Positions 8,324 through 16,620 of a DNA stretch of 64,000 nucleotides are shown here, in pieces. The position numbers and the translations under genes are program-made. The stretch's first letter is position 1; each line of letters starts with the position of its first letter. The notes under the pieces were generated by a model. It did not search any database. It was not told the origin of the DNA and worked only from the letters and a program-made list of their open reading frames with translations. This DNA is from Acidobacteriota bacterium (GTDB lineage Bacteria > Acidobacteriota > Blastocatellia > Pyrinomonadales > Pyrinomonadaceae), in NCBI GenBank assembly GCA_016700175.1, contig CP065003.1, forward strand, positions 1,870,001 to 1,934,000, written 5' to 3'.

Positions 8324-11017
8324 ATGTTGATCACCGCAATCGAGCTCGAAGACATAAAATCCCACGCCGCCGCGAAATTCGAGTTCCGCAAGGGCACGAC
8401 AGCGATAATCGGCGAGAACGGCGCAGGAAAGACGACGCTGATCGAGGCGATCGCCTGGACAATGTTCGACCTGCTCGATTACACGAAGGACGCCTTCGTA
8501 CGGAAAGGAGCGAAGCGCGGCGTCGCGCGTGTTTCGTTTGAGAGCGTGCTCGACGAACGGACATACGTCGTTCATCGCGACACGGGGACCGGATACTACG
8601 TTTACGATCCTTCGATCAAAACCCGCGTTGCGGACAAGAAAGACGAGGTCCAGCGCTTCCTGCGGCAGCACATGGGCGTCGAAGCGGGAACCGATCTCGA
8701 GGCGCTCTTCCGAAGTGCGATCGGCGTCCCGCAGGGCACGTTCACCTCGATATTCCTCGAAACGCCGACCGCCAGGAAGCGATCGTTCGACAAGCTTCTG
8801 AAGGTCGAGGAATACCGGCAGAGCTCGGAACGGCTGATCGAAACCGTCAACTACATCAAGGGGCTTCTGATCGAAACCGAGAACCGCATCTCTTTCGCTC
8901 GCGGAAAGCTTGAGGGCTACGACGAACTCAAGAAACGCGCGAAGGCGCTCGGGTCAGAAGAAAAGGAACTCGCGGACCGGCTCAAGAAGAGCGGGAAGGC
9001 GGCCGAGAAACTCCGTAAAGAGGTCGATAAATACAAAGAGATCGAAAGCGAGATCGCGGTGTTAAAGGAGAAGATCGATTCGGTCTCGGGAGATCTGTCC
9101 GAGAAGAAGATCGCCGCCGCCGCTAAAGAATCGGAGGTGAAGACTTCGAAGGAAGCCTCGGCGAAGCTGAAAGACGTAGAAAAGGAACACGCGGAACATT
9201 TAAAGGCGCTCGGTATGATCAAGGAGCTCGAGCGGGAGCGGGGCGAGCGCGACCGCCTGAACAAGGAGATCTCGGAGATCGATTCCGCGCTTTCCAAAGT
9301 GAAGGTGGAGCGCGAAAAGAACGCTTCGGAGCTCGAAAAGATCGCGTCCGCGCGCAAGCAGATCGAAGAGCTCAAACCGAAGGTCGAAGAACAGGCGGGA
9401 CTCGAACAGAAACGCGAGAAGATCCGGAACCGGATCGCCGACGCGCGCGCCGCCACAAACAGCCTGTCAAAGCTGGACAAGGAAGTGGTCGCGCTCCGCG
9501 CGCGATACAAAGAGGTCGCGGCGGAGATGAAAACGGCGGAATCCGCTAAGGCGCTCGCGGCGGACCTTCCTTCGCTGGTCGAAGAGGACGACAAGCTGCG
9601 GGCGAGGCTTGCAGATCTCAGAGGCAAGCTCGAGAACGACCGAAAGTTTCAGAGTGAGATACGCAATGGCCTCTGCCCCGTGCTTTCCCAGAAATGCCTG
9701 AACCTGAAGGAAGGCGAGACGCTCGACGGCTTCCTCAGAAACCAGTTCACTGAGCTCGCGGACGAGATCGAAACCGCGGAGAAACGGCGGAAGGAAGTGA
9801 CCACCGACCTCAGTAAGGCCCGCAAGGCGGAAAGCGAAGCGGCTCGGTATGAACCCCTTAGCAAGAGGGCCGAGGAGATCGCGGCGGAAGGAAAGCGGTT
9901 GAACGAAGAGAAGGACGCGCTCGAGAGATCGGCCGGCGAAGCGAAGGAGCTCGCGAAAGATCTCGATGAGGTCGAGGCGAGGCTGAAGAAGCTCGACAAT
10001 CCGTCAGCGACCGTGAAGATCCTCAGCGAGCAGACCGGAAACGAGATCGGGATTCGGGAGATGCTTACGAAGGCCGAAAGCAACCTTGAGCGGCTCGAAA
10101 GCGACAAGCGTTTGAAAACAGAGCAGTTGGAAAGCTACAAGGACCTGGATTTTAACTGGAAGAAGTTCACTGAGCTCCGCGACGAGACTCTGGAGGGTCA
10201 CCGCACTCACATTGCCAACGAACCACAGGCGGCGCTGCTCGAGGAGCGGGAGAAAGCGCTCGCTTCCCTGACGAAAGAAGCCGGCGATCTCGAAAAGGAG
10301 CTAGGGAAACTTCGGAAGGAATCGGAGAAGAAGGCCTCGGGATTCGACCGCGAGGCGTTCGCGAAGCAGAAGGCGGAACTTTCGGAACTCGAGACGTCGA
10401 TAGCGGTAGCGACCTCAAAGCTCGAAGACACGGCCCGGCGGCGCGAAGATTCGGAAAAGGAACTTGCCGCGCTCGAGGAGATCCGCGAAGAGTTGAAGGC
10501 CGGCGAGGCGGAGAAGAAGCGGCTCGAGAAGCTCTCGCGGACGACCGCTTTTGTCAGGAACACTTTGAAAGAGGCCGCGCCAAGGGTCGCGCAGAGCTAC
10601 ATCTATCACGTGTCGATCGAGGCGAACCGTATGTTCCGCGACATCACCGGAAACGCGGAGCACACCCTGAAGTGGGAGAACGATTACGGGATCGCGCTGG
10701 AGGAAGGCGGGTACGACCGTCCATTCCAGAACCTTTCGGGCGGCGAACAGATGGCGGCGGCGCTTTCGGTCAGGCTGGCGCTTCTTAGACAGCTGTCGGA
10801 CATCAAGCTCGCGTTCTTCGACGAGCCGACGACGAACCTGGACCTCGAACGGCGGGAAAGGCTGGCGGAGCAGATCAGCCGGATCACGGAATCGAGGGCC
10901 TTCGACCAGCTTTTCGTGATCTCGCACGACGACACGTTCGAGGCTTATGTGGATAATGTGATCGTGATCGAACCGGGAGAGTTTGAACAGGGATCGGAAC
11001 AGTACCCGGAGCGGTAG
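8324..11017 (+). CDS. Rad50/SbcC-like SMC ATPase with C-x6-C hook
   Basis: The 897-residue protein has Rad50/SbcC architecture. The N-terminal ATPase half holds the Walker A box GENGAGKTT at 31-38, a long coiled coil spans about 170-770, and the C-terminal half holds the signature LSGGEQ near 804 and the Walker B LAFFDEPTTNLD near 829. At the coiled-coil apex the sequence CPVLSQKC (451-458) stands where canonical proteins carry a CxxC zinc hook. Such ATPases tether and process DNA ends with an Mre11/SbcD nuclease, but no such partner gene lies in this window. It starts at an ATG 122 bp after the low-GC islet. Confidence 0.9.
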   Translation: MLITAIELEDIKSHAAAKFEFRKGTTAIIGENGAGKTTLIEAIAWTMFDLLDYTKDAFVRKGAKRGVARVSFESVLDERTYVVHRDTGTGYYVYDPSIKTRVADKKDEVQRFLRQHMGVEAGTDLEALFRSAIGVPQGTFTSIFLETPTARKRSFDKLLKVEEYRQSSERLIETVNYIKGLLIETENRISFARGKLEGYDELKKRAKALGSEEKELADRLKKSGKAAEKLRKEVDKYKEIESEIAVLKEKIDSVSGDLSEKKIAAAAKESEVKTSKEASAKLKDVEKEHAEHLKALGMIKELERERGERDRLNKEISEIDSALSKVKVEREKNASELEKIASARKQIEELKPKVEEQAGLEQKREKIRNRIADARAATNSLSKLDKEVVALRARYKEVAAEMKTAESAKALAADLPSLVEEDDKLRARLADLRGKLENDRKFQSEIRNGLCPVLSQKCLNLKEGETLDGFLRNQFTELADEIETAEKRRKEVTTDLSKARKAESEAARYEPLSKRAEEIAAEGKRLNEEKDALERSAGEAKELAKDLDEVEARLKKLDNPSATVKILSEQTGNEIGIREMLTKAESNLERLESDKRLKTEQLESYKDLDFNWKKFTELRDETLEGHRTHIANEPQAALLEEREKALASLTKEAGDLEKELGKLRKESEKKASGFDREAFAKQKAELSELETSIAVATSKLEDTARRREDSEKELAALEEIREELKAGEAEKKRLEKLSRTTAFVRNTLKEAAPRVAQSYIYHVSIEANRMFRDITGNAEHTLKWENDYGIALEEGGYDRPFQNLSGGEQMAAALSVRLALLRQLSDIKLAFFDEPTTNLDLERRERLAEQISRITESRAFDQLFVISHDDTFEAYVDNVIVIEPGEFEQGSEQYPER

Positions 11018-11353
11018 TGGCGGGCGGAAGCAGGCTGGCCACGGATTACACGGATTTCACGGATCGGAAAGGGTAGCCACGAATTTCACGAATTGCACGG
11101 ATCGGGACCCGGAGCGCGGGAAAAGCGAAACAGGATGAACAGGAGGGTCAAGATCGGCCACTGGCACACCTTGCACCTGGAACCTTGAACTTTGAACTGG
11201 ACGAGGTAGCCCTCCCTGACGGTCGGGCTTCGGACACGGCTTTGAACCTTGAACCTTGAACTTTGAACTTGAGTAGGTAGCCCTCCCTGACGGTCGGGCT
11301 TCGGACACGTCTTTGAACATTGAACTTTGAACCTTGAACCCGATATCTGATAA
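11018..11353. repeat. gene-free stretch of direct repeats
   Basis: The stretch contains a short motif (ACGGATTACACGGATTTC type, 11040-11100), two copies of a unit containing GTAGCCCTCCCTGACGGTC (about 11206 and 11276), and runs of 8-9 base text of the type GAACCTTGAACTTTG. Similar runs occur near 32.3, 56.7 and 57.1 kb. I see no gene, promoter or terminator I can defend. Confidence 0.6.
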
Positions 11354-11812
11354 ATGAAAAAAGTTACCATCGTCTGCGACGGCTCATCGCTCGGGAACGG
11401 AAAACAGTCCCAGAGGGCGGCGGCCTGCGCTGTGCTCGGGTTCAAAGGCTACTGGAAGGGCGTCTGCAAGTACCTTGGGAGCGCGACGAATCAGCAGTCC
11501 GAGATCGCTGCGGCGGAGATCGGTTTGAGAGAGTTGAAGGAACCGTGCGAGGTGCACGTACTCAGCGACTCGCGGTACGTCGTCGAGACGATGCTAGGGA
11601 ACTTCCGGAAGAAGACAAACCACGATTGGTGGGCGAGGCTCGACAAGGCGGCGGCGCCGCACAAGATCAAGTGGGAATGGACGAAGGGCCACGCGGGGCA
11701 CGAGATCCAGGAGGTCGCAGACGACCTGGCGAGAAAGACTGCCGAGCTTGGCTACGTTGACGAGACGCTGATCGACGACGCGGTCGCGGAACTGGGTACA
11801 GCTGAATTGTGA
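11354..11812 (+). CDS. rnhA: ribonuclease HI family protein
   Basis: The 152-residue protein has the RNase H fold and the expected acidic active-site residues: D9 in VCDGSSLGN, E50 in QQSEIAAAEIGL, D72 in LSDSRYVVE and the C-terminal pair H113 and D124 in TKGHAGH and VADDLARKTA. It would cleave the RNA strand of RNA-DNA hybrids, acting in R-loop and Okazaki primer removal. The N-terminus lacks the usual GNPGxGG loop and instead reads SSLGNGKQSQRAA, as in plant-like and viral-type branches. The start is the ATG at 11354. Repeats flank it on both sides. Confidence 0.88.
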   Translation: MKKVTIVCDGSSLGNGKQSQRAAACAVLGFKGYWKGVCKYLGSATNQQSEIAAAEIGLRELKEPCEVHVLSDSRYVVETMLGNFRKKTNHDWWARLDKAAAPHKIKWEWTKGHAGHEIQEVADDLARKTAELGYVDETLIDDAVAELGTAEL

Positions 11813-11921
11813 GGGCGGGACCTATGCGCGCCCTCAGGAGAATCACCACGGAGAGCACAGAGGACACGGAGATATTGTGGTATGCCGGTTCCGTGGTGAT
11901 CCAACTGCTGACTGAGTAGCT

Positions 11922-12440
11922 CTCGCAAAGACGCGAAAGAGCAACGGACCGCAAGAATCTCGGACGTTTGGTGAAACGCCGTATAGAAAACTTGTACTTT
12001 GCGGCACTTTGCGGCTTGGCGCCTTCGCGGGAGGCTCTCGGTCGGACATACGTAATCGCCGAAGGAGCAGTAAACGAAGAACTCTCGCAAAGACGCGAAA
12101 GAGCAAAGGACCGCAAAGATCTAGGACGTTTGGTGAAGCGCCGTACAGAAAACTTCTTCTTTGCGGCACTTGGCGGCTTGGCGCCTTTGCGGGAGGAGGG
12201 GCGCGATTACTTTGAACGACAACCGGAACTATCGGCCGAAGAAATCTCGCAAAGACGCGAAGGCGAAAAGGACCGCAAAGATCTAGGACGTTTGGTGAAG
12301 CGCCGTACAGAAAACTTCTTCTTTGCGGCACTTGGCGGCTTGGCGCCTTTGCGGGAGGAGGGGCGCGATTACTTTGAACGACAACCGGAACTATCGGCCG
12401 AAGAAATCTCGCAAAGACGCGAAGGCGCAAAGGACCGCAA
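11922..12440. repeat. 162-bp tandem repeat, three copies
   Basis: The motif CTCGCAAAGACGCGAA begins at 11922, 12084, 12246 and 12408, an exact period of 162 bp. The last two full copies are almost identical and the first is diverged; the fourth is truncated and runs into the next gene. Each unit carries an inverted pair, CGCAAAGACGCGAA-like at its start and CTTTGCGGCACTTGGCGG plus CCTTTGCGGGAG later, so it is probably a hairpin element that was duplicated in tandem. Just upstream, 11846-11904 holds a short inverted repeat (ATCACCACGGA and TCCGTGGTGAT). Confidence 0.85.
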
Positions 12441-12460
12441 AGAAAACGAAAGAACGAAAC

Positions 12461-14506
12461 GTGACAACGGAAGGGGCCATAACAGGAGATCGACAGGCTG
12501 AAGCCTATCGTACCTCGGACCGACAAGCTAAAGCTCGTCGGACACAGCGCCGGCAGGCTTACGCTTGCCGGGCGATCATCCTTGCCCTTGTGTTCCTCCT
12601 GCTCGTTCCCGCCACGTTCGCGCAGTCCGGCTGGTACTGGCAGAACCCCGAACCGCAGGGCAATCCCCTCTACGCGGTCCATTTCGCCTCGAACAAACAG
12701 ACCGGATACGCCGTTGGGTCGGACGGGACCATCCTTAGGACAGACGACGGCGGCTTCGAATGGTCGCGGCAGATAATCCCTTCCGCGGGCACGATCTCCG
12801 ACGTTTTTCTCAAGGATGAAAAGACCGCTATCGCGGTCGGGGTGCGGGGGACGGTGCTTGTCACGGATAACGGAGGCAAGGACTGGAAGAAGATCGAGAC
12901 AGGTTCGAAGGACCATTTCTACAACGTCGTGTTCACCGGCGAAGGAAGGCAAACTGGCTGGATCGTCGGAACTTACGGGACCGTGCTCAAGACCTCGGAC
13001 GGAGGCCGGACCTGGGTGAAGATGGAAAGCGGAACCGAGTCTCACCTCCTGAAGGCCGCGGCATTCGACGAGAATCACGCCGCAATCACGGGCGAAAAGG
13101 GTGTCCTGCTGGTCACATCCGACGGCGGTGACACCTGGAAGATCTCAAATCCCTGCGGCGAAAGCCTGGTCAGCGGAGCCGCGTTCACCGGCGAGAGTTC
13201 GATCGTAGCCGCCGGTTACGGCGGATGCGTCGCGGTAAGCGCCGACGGGGGCGCAACCTGGAAACGGATCGAGATCTTCAGCCGCTCCGATATCCTCGCG
13301 CTTCGTTTTGTCGATCCTAAGAAGGGATTTATGAGCGACAGCGCGGGCCGCGTATGGATGACCGGCGACGGCGGGACCACCTGGCTTCCCTTCAGCCTGA
13401 GGACCGACCCGAAACTGCTTAGCCTGTGCTTCGCGGACGAGTTTACGGGCTGGGCGGTCGGCGAAGACGGCCTGATCATACGCACCGACGACGGCGGATA
13501 CAGCTGGCAGAGGCTCAGCCACGGCGGCCGCGACGACATCAACGACCTGGCGTTCTTCGACGAGGACATCGGCTGGGCTGTCGGAGCAGGAGGACGTGTC
13601 TGGCTTACGAATGACGGAGGGAGGTTCTGGTTTCGCGTCTATTCGGGCACGGAATCGAACCTGAACGACGTCGACGCGATCGATTCCTCGATCGCGTTCA
13701 TCGTCGGCGACAGCGGGACGATCCTTCGAACCAACAACGGCGGCGCCGGCTGGGGACCCGGGATCTCGGGCGTGACCGAAGACCTGTTCGGAGTCTTTTT
13801 TGTAAACGAAAAAACCGGCTTCGCTGTCGGCGCGCGCGGAACGATCCTGAGGACCGATCTTAACGGCGCGTATTGGACGAAGCAGGCGAGCGGGACCGCA
13901 AACTGGCTCGAGGATGTTGTCTTTCTGGACACCAAACGGGGTGTTGTCGTGGGCGACCGAGGGACGATACTTACAACGGAGAACGGCGGGCAGACGTGGA
14001 AAAAGATCGACACGAATCTTCGCGAGAACCTTTACGCGGTAAGTTTTTACGACGAACAGACCGGATACGCGGTCGGCGCGAGGGGCGTGATACTGAAGAC
14101 CTCCGACGGCGGAGCGACCTGGCAGGACCTCGAATCCCCTGTCACTTCGAACCTATATTCTGTCTACGCGCGGAGCCGGGACGAGGCCGTTGCGGCCGGC
14201 GAGTTTGGGGCCGTGATCCGGACCGCCGACGGCGGCCGCACGTGGCTCAGCCAGCCGAACATCACCAGCAATTCCCTGCAGTCAGTTGTCTATCTTGGCG
14301 GGACCGACCTGTGGGTCGCCGGAAGAGGAGGCGCGATTCTTAAACGAAACCGGCCGCTTTCAGGAGTGGAAACCTCTTCGCCGAAGCTTCCTCCGATCCT
14401 CCGTTCCCGGTCCGGCGACGGCAAGGCGAAGAAACGAACGCCTCTACTGACCATCACAGACGACGGAGACATACCCATCGCAACGCCGACTCCCGAAGAT
14501 AATTAG
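12461..14506 (+). CDS. secreted YCF48/BNR-repeat protein
   Basis: About fourteen repeats of roughly 43 residues, each with the theme GWAVGxxGxIxxTxDGGxTW, form a seven-bladed-type propeller resembling YCF48/HCF136 and BNR sialidase-like folds. A signal peptide core (ILALVFLLLVPATFA) precedes the repeats, so the protein is exported; the C-terminus is a short charged tail. The only ATG in frame lies inside the 162-bp repeats at 12323, so I use the GTG at 12461, though the residues between it and the signal core are also encoded by repeat DNA. Photosystem assembly is not implied. Its stop overlaps the stop of convergent prmA. Confidence 0.8.
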   Translation: MTTEGAITGDRQAEAYRTSDRQAKARRTQRRQAYACRAIILALVFLLLVPATFAQSGWYWQNPEPQGNPLYAVHFASNKQTGYAVGSDGTILRTDDGGFEWSRQIIPSAGTISDVFLKDEKTAIAVGVRGTVLVTDNGGKDWKKIETGSKDHFYNVVFTGEGRQTGWIVGTYGTVLKTSDGGRTWVKMESGTESHLLKAAAFDENHAAITGEKGVLLVTSDGGDTWKISNPCGESLVSGAAFTGESSIVAAGYGGCVAVSADGGATWKRIEIFSRSDILALRFVDPKKGFMSDSAGRVWMTGDGGTTWLPFSLRTDPKLLSLCFADEFTGWAVGEDGLIIRTDDGGYSWQRLSHGGRDDINDLAFFDEDIGWAVGAGGRVWLTNDGGRFWFRVYSGTESNLNDVDAIDSSIAFIVGDSGTILRTNNGGAGWGPGISGVTEDLFGVFFVNEKTGFAVGARGTILRTDLNGAYWTKQASGTANWLEDVVFLDTKRGVVVGDRGTILTTENGGQTWKKIDTNLRENLYAVSFYDEQTGYAVGARGVILKTSDGGATWQDLESPVTSNLYSVYARSRDEAVAAGEFGAVIRTADGGRTWLSQPNITSNSLQSVVYLGGTDLWVAGRGGAILKRNRPLSGVETSSPKLPPILRSRSGDGKAKKRTPLLTITDDGDIPIATPTPEDN

Positions 14507-15381
14507 AACGATCTCCTGACGATCACCGAAACCCACTCGCCGTCGGCCTTCACTTCGGCATCCGCCGCGCCCAGTTCCCTGAGCGCCTCGTTCACTTCCG
14601 TGCTTTTCTCGGCGAGAATGCCCGACATCACGAGTGTCTTTCGGGACTTCTCGAGGAAAAGGGGTAGAAGCGGAAGTATGACGTCCGACGTAAGGTTCGC
14701 GCAGAGGAAGTCGAATTCGGGTGTCTTGTCGTCGATCGATCCGGTGCGAAAGACGATCTCGGGGCAATCGTTAAGTTCCGCGTTCTCGACGGCCGCGGAA
14801 ACGGCTTCGGGGTCGGTGTCGCAGCCCTCGACATCTGCCGCGCCTTCGGACAATTTTGCGGCGGCGATCGCGAGGATCCCCGTGCCGGTGCCTACGTCGA
14901 GAAAGCTCATCCCGGGTTCGTAAAGCGTCTCGATCGCTTTCAGGCAAAGCCTCGTCGTTTCGTGTGTCCCGGTCCCGAAGGCCATTTTCGGCTCGATCCG
15001 GATCACGATCTTCCCTTCCGGATCGATCTCCTGCCAGGGGGGAGCGACGATGAAGCGTTCGGTGACCGTCGGTTTCCAGTGCTTCTTCCACTCGGCAAGC
15101 CAGTCCTGGTCAACCACCTCGCGAATTTCGATCGAATGAAGCGAGGAATCCTCGAAACCGTATATCTCCAAGGCTTCCAGCGCCTTGGACTGGACTGCGG
15201 ATGCATCCGGAGCGGACTGAAAGTACCCGCTGACGATTACTGATTCCGCATCCTTCCCGGCCGCAACAAGGCTGTATGAAGTGCCTTCAGCGCCGAGCTC
15301 GGTCAGCGCGAAGACGACAGCGTCCGCGGCTTCCGCATCGACGGTCGCTTCAACTTCAAACCACTTGGACTTTTCGTTCAT
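14503..15381 (-). CDS. prmA: ribosomal protein L11 methyltransferase
   Basis: PrmA trimethylates ribosomal protein L11 using S-adenosylmethionine. The 292-residue protein has an N-terminal substrate-recognition domain, the linker sequence DQDWLAEWKKHWKP near 105 and a Rossmann methyltransferase domain with LDVGTGTGILAIAA near 165 and the family NLTSD-type segment (LCANLTSDVI near 235). I use the ATG at 15381 (MNEKSKWF), which matches family N-termini; the longer frame opens at a TTG at 15471. No ribosome site is obvious. The gene converges with the YCF48-like gene, sharing bases of the two stop codons. Confidence 0.93.
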   Translation of the reverse strand: MNEKSKWFEVEATVDAEAADAVVFALTELGAEGTSYSLVAAGKDAESVIVSGYFQSAPDASAVQSKALEALEIYGFEDSSLHSIEIREVVDQDWLAEWKKHWKPTVTERFIVAPPWQEIDPEGKIVIRIEPKMAFGTGTHETTRLCLKAIETLYEPGMSFLDVGTGTGILAIAAAKLSEGAADVEGCDTDPEAVSAAVENAELNDCPEIVFRTGSIDDKTPEFDFLCANLTSDVILPLLPLFLEKSRKTLVMSGILAEKSTEVNEALRELGAADAEVKADGEWVSVIVRRSF

Positions 15382-15480
15382 TTGGAATGGGGCTGTGCCG
15401 TTGAGCTTCTTTCGACTTGCCCGGAGTCCTAACACCGTTGGTTTCAGGATACGCAGATTGAGCTCGGGCAAGACTCTCGC

Positions 15481-15606
15481 ATAGGCGCCACGACGCTAAG
15501 CGCCCCAAAGAACTTCATACCGTATTCTCTGCCAGATGTTCTGGAAAGCGATTCCCGATACACGAACTTCTTTGCGGAACTTTGCGGCTCAGCGCCTTGG
15601 CGGGAG
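15481..15606. repeat. inverted-repeat element related to the 162-bp unit
   Basis: The left arm begins near 15485 (GCGCCACGACGCTAAGCGCC) and the right arm at about 15570-15606 contains CTTTGCGGCTCAGCGCCTTG. They are imperfect reverse complements enclosing about 60 bp, and the right arm shares CTTTGCGGxACTTTGCGGCT with the 162-bp unit at 12 kb. The remainder of the gap to era holds nothing clear. Confidence 0.6.
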
Positions 15607-15702
15607 TTATTGTTATCGTAAGTGATCGGACCGCATGGGGGATCAAGGAAATGCCCCCCGCAATGGCGCCAAGCCGCAAGGAAGAAGAAAGACAAGAACT
15701 AC

Positions 15703-16602
15703 TCACCCTTCGATCCCCATCTCGTCGAGGTCGCGTTCCCTGTTCCTCCAGTCCTTCACGACCTTCACGAACAGTTCAAGATACACCTGACGGCCCAGAA
15801 GGTTCTCGATGTCCTGCCGCGCGCGAATACCTATGTCCTTGATCCGGCTTCCCAGTTTTCCAATGATGATCCGCTTCTGCGAATCGCGCTCAACATAGAT
15901 GGCGCAGTAGATCCGCGGCATTTCCGGGTCCGATTCGTCCCACCGCTCGGTGATGACGGCAGTTACGTACGGCAGTTCCTCTCCCGTCGATTCAAGGATC
16001 TTCTCGCGGACCATTTCCGCGGCGAGGACCCTCATCGGCTGGTCGGTCATCTCGTCCTCGGAGAAGATAGGCTCCCTTTCCGGCAGGTGCTTCCCGATCT
16101 CGCCGAGCAACACATCGATCGCCTCGCCCTTGAGCGCGGACACAGGCACGATCGAGCGGAACTCGTGTTCGCCGGCGTAGAACTCCATCAGCGGCAGAAG
16201 CTCTTCACGTTTCTTTATCTTGTCGACCTTGTTCAGCACGAGCACCGACGGCTTGCCGCTTTTCTTTACGAGGTCGAGCACGAAACGGTCCCCGTTGCCG
16301 GTCGAAACGGAGGCGTCGCGCATAAGCACGACAAGATCGACCGTGAGGATCGCATCGTGGACGGCGGCCATCATCCTTCGGTTGAGCAGGTAACCGGGTT
16401 TGTGGACACCCGGCGTATCGACAAAAACGATCTGCGAATCTGGCCGCGTGACGATCCCGCGTATCTTGTGACGGGTAGTCTGCGGCTTGTTGGAGACGGC
16501 AGCGATCTTCTCTCCTACAAGGTGGTTGAGAAGCGTGGATTTCCCCGCGTTCGGCCTTCCGACGAGCGCGACATATCCGGACCTGAATTTGTTTTCGGAC
16601 AT
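15703..16602 (-). CDS. era: GTPase Era
   Basis: Era is an essential GTPase that binds 16S rRNA and assists maturation of the 30S subunit. The 299-residue protein shows G1 GRPNAGKST (17-25), switch TTRHKIRGI, G3 DTPG in VDTPGVHKPGYLL, and G4 NKVD near 130, followed by a C-terminal KH domain with IIIGKLGSRIKDIG near 240. The length is normal. It lies 18 bp downstream of the TPR protein gene on the same strand, so it may be cotranscribed with it. The start is the ATG at 16602. Confidence 0.96.
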   Translation of the reverse strand: MSENKFRSGYVALVGRPNAGKSTLLNHLVGEKIAAVSNKPQTTRHKIRGIVTRPDSQIVFVDTPGVHKPGYLLNRRMMAAVHDAILTVDLVVLMRDASVSTGNGDRFVLDLVKKSGKPSVLVLNKVDKIKKREELLPLMEFYAGEHEFRSIVPVSALKGEAIDVLLGEIGKHLPEREPIFSEDEMTDQPMRVLAAEMVREKILESTGEELPYVTAVITERWDESDPEMPRIYCAIYVERDSQKRIIIGKLGSRIKDIGIRARQDIENLLGRQVYLELFVKVVKDWRNRERDLDEMGIEG

Positions 16603-16620
16603 AAAAAGGGACGAAGGATC

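Noticed and set aside
11968..12501. Open frame over the 162-bp tandem repeat
   Set aside because: It is a translation of hairpin repeats (162 is a multiple of three), with no ribosome site or family likeness.
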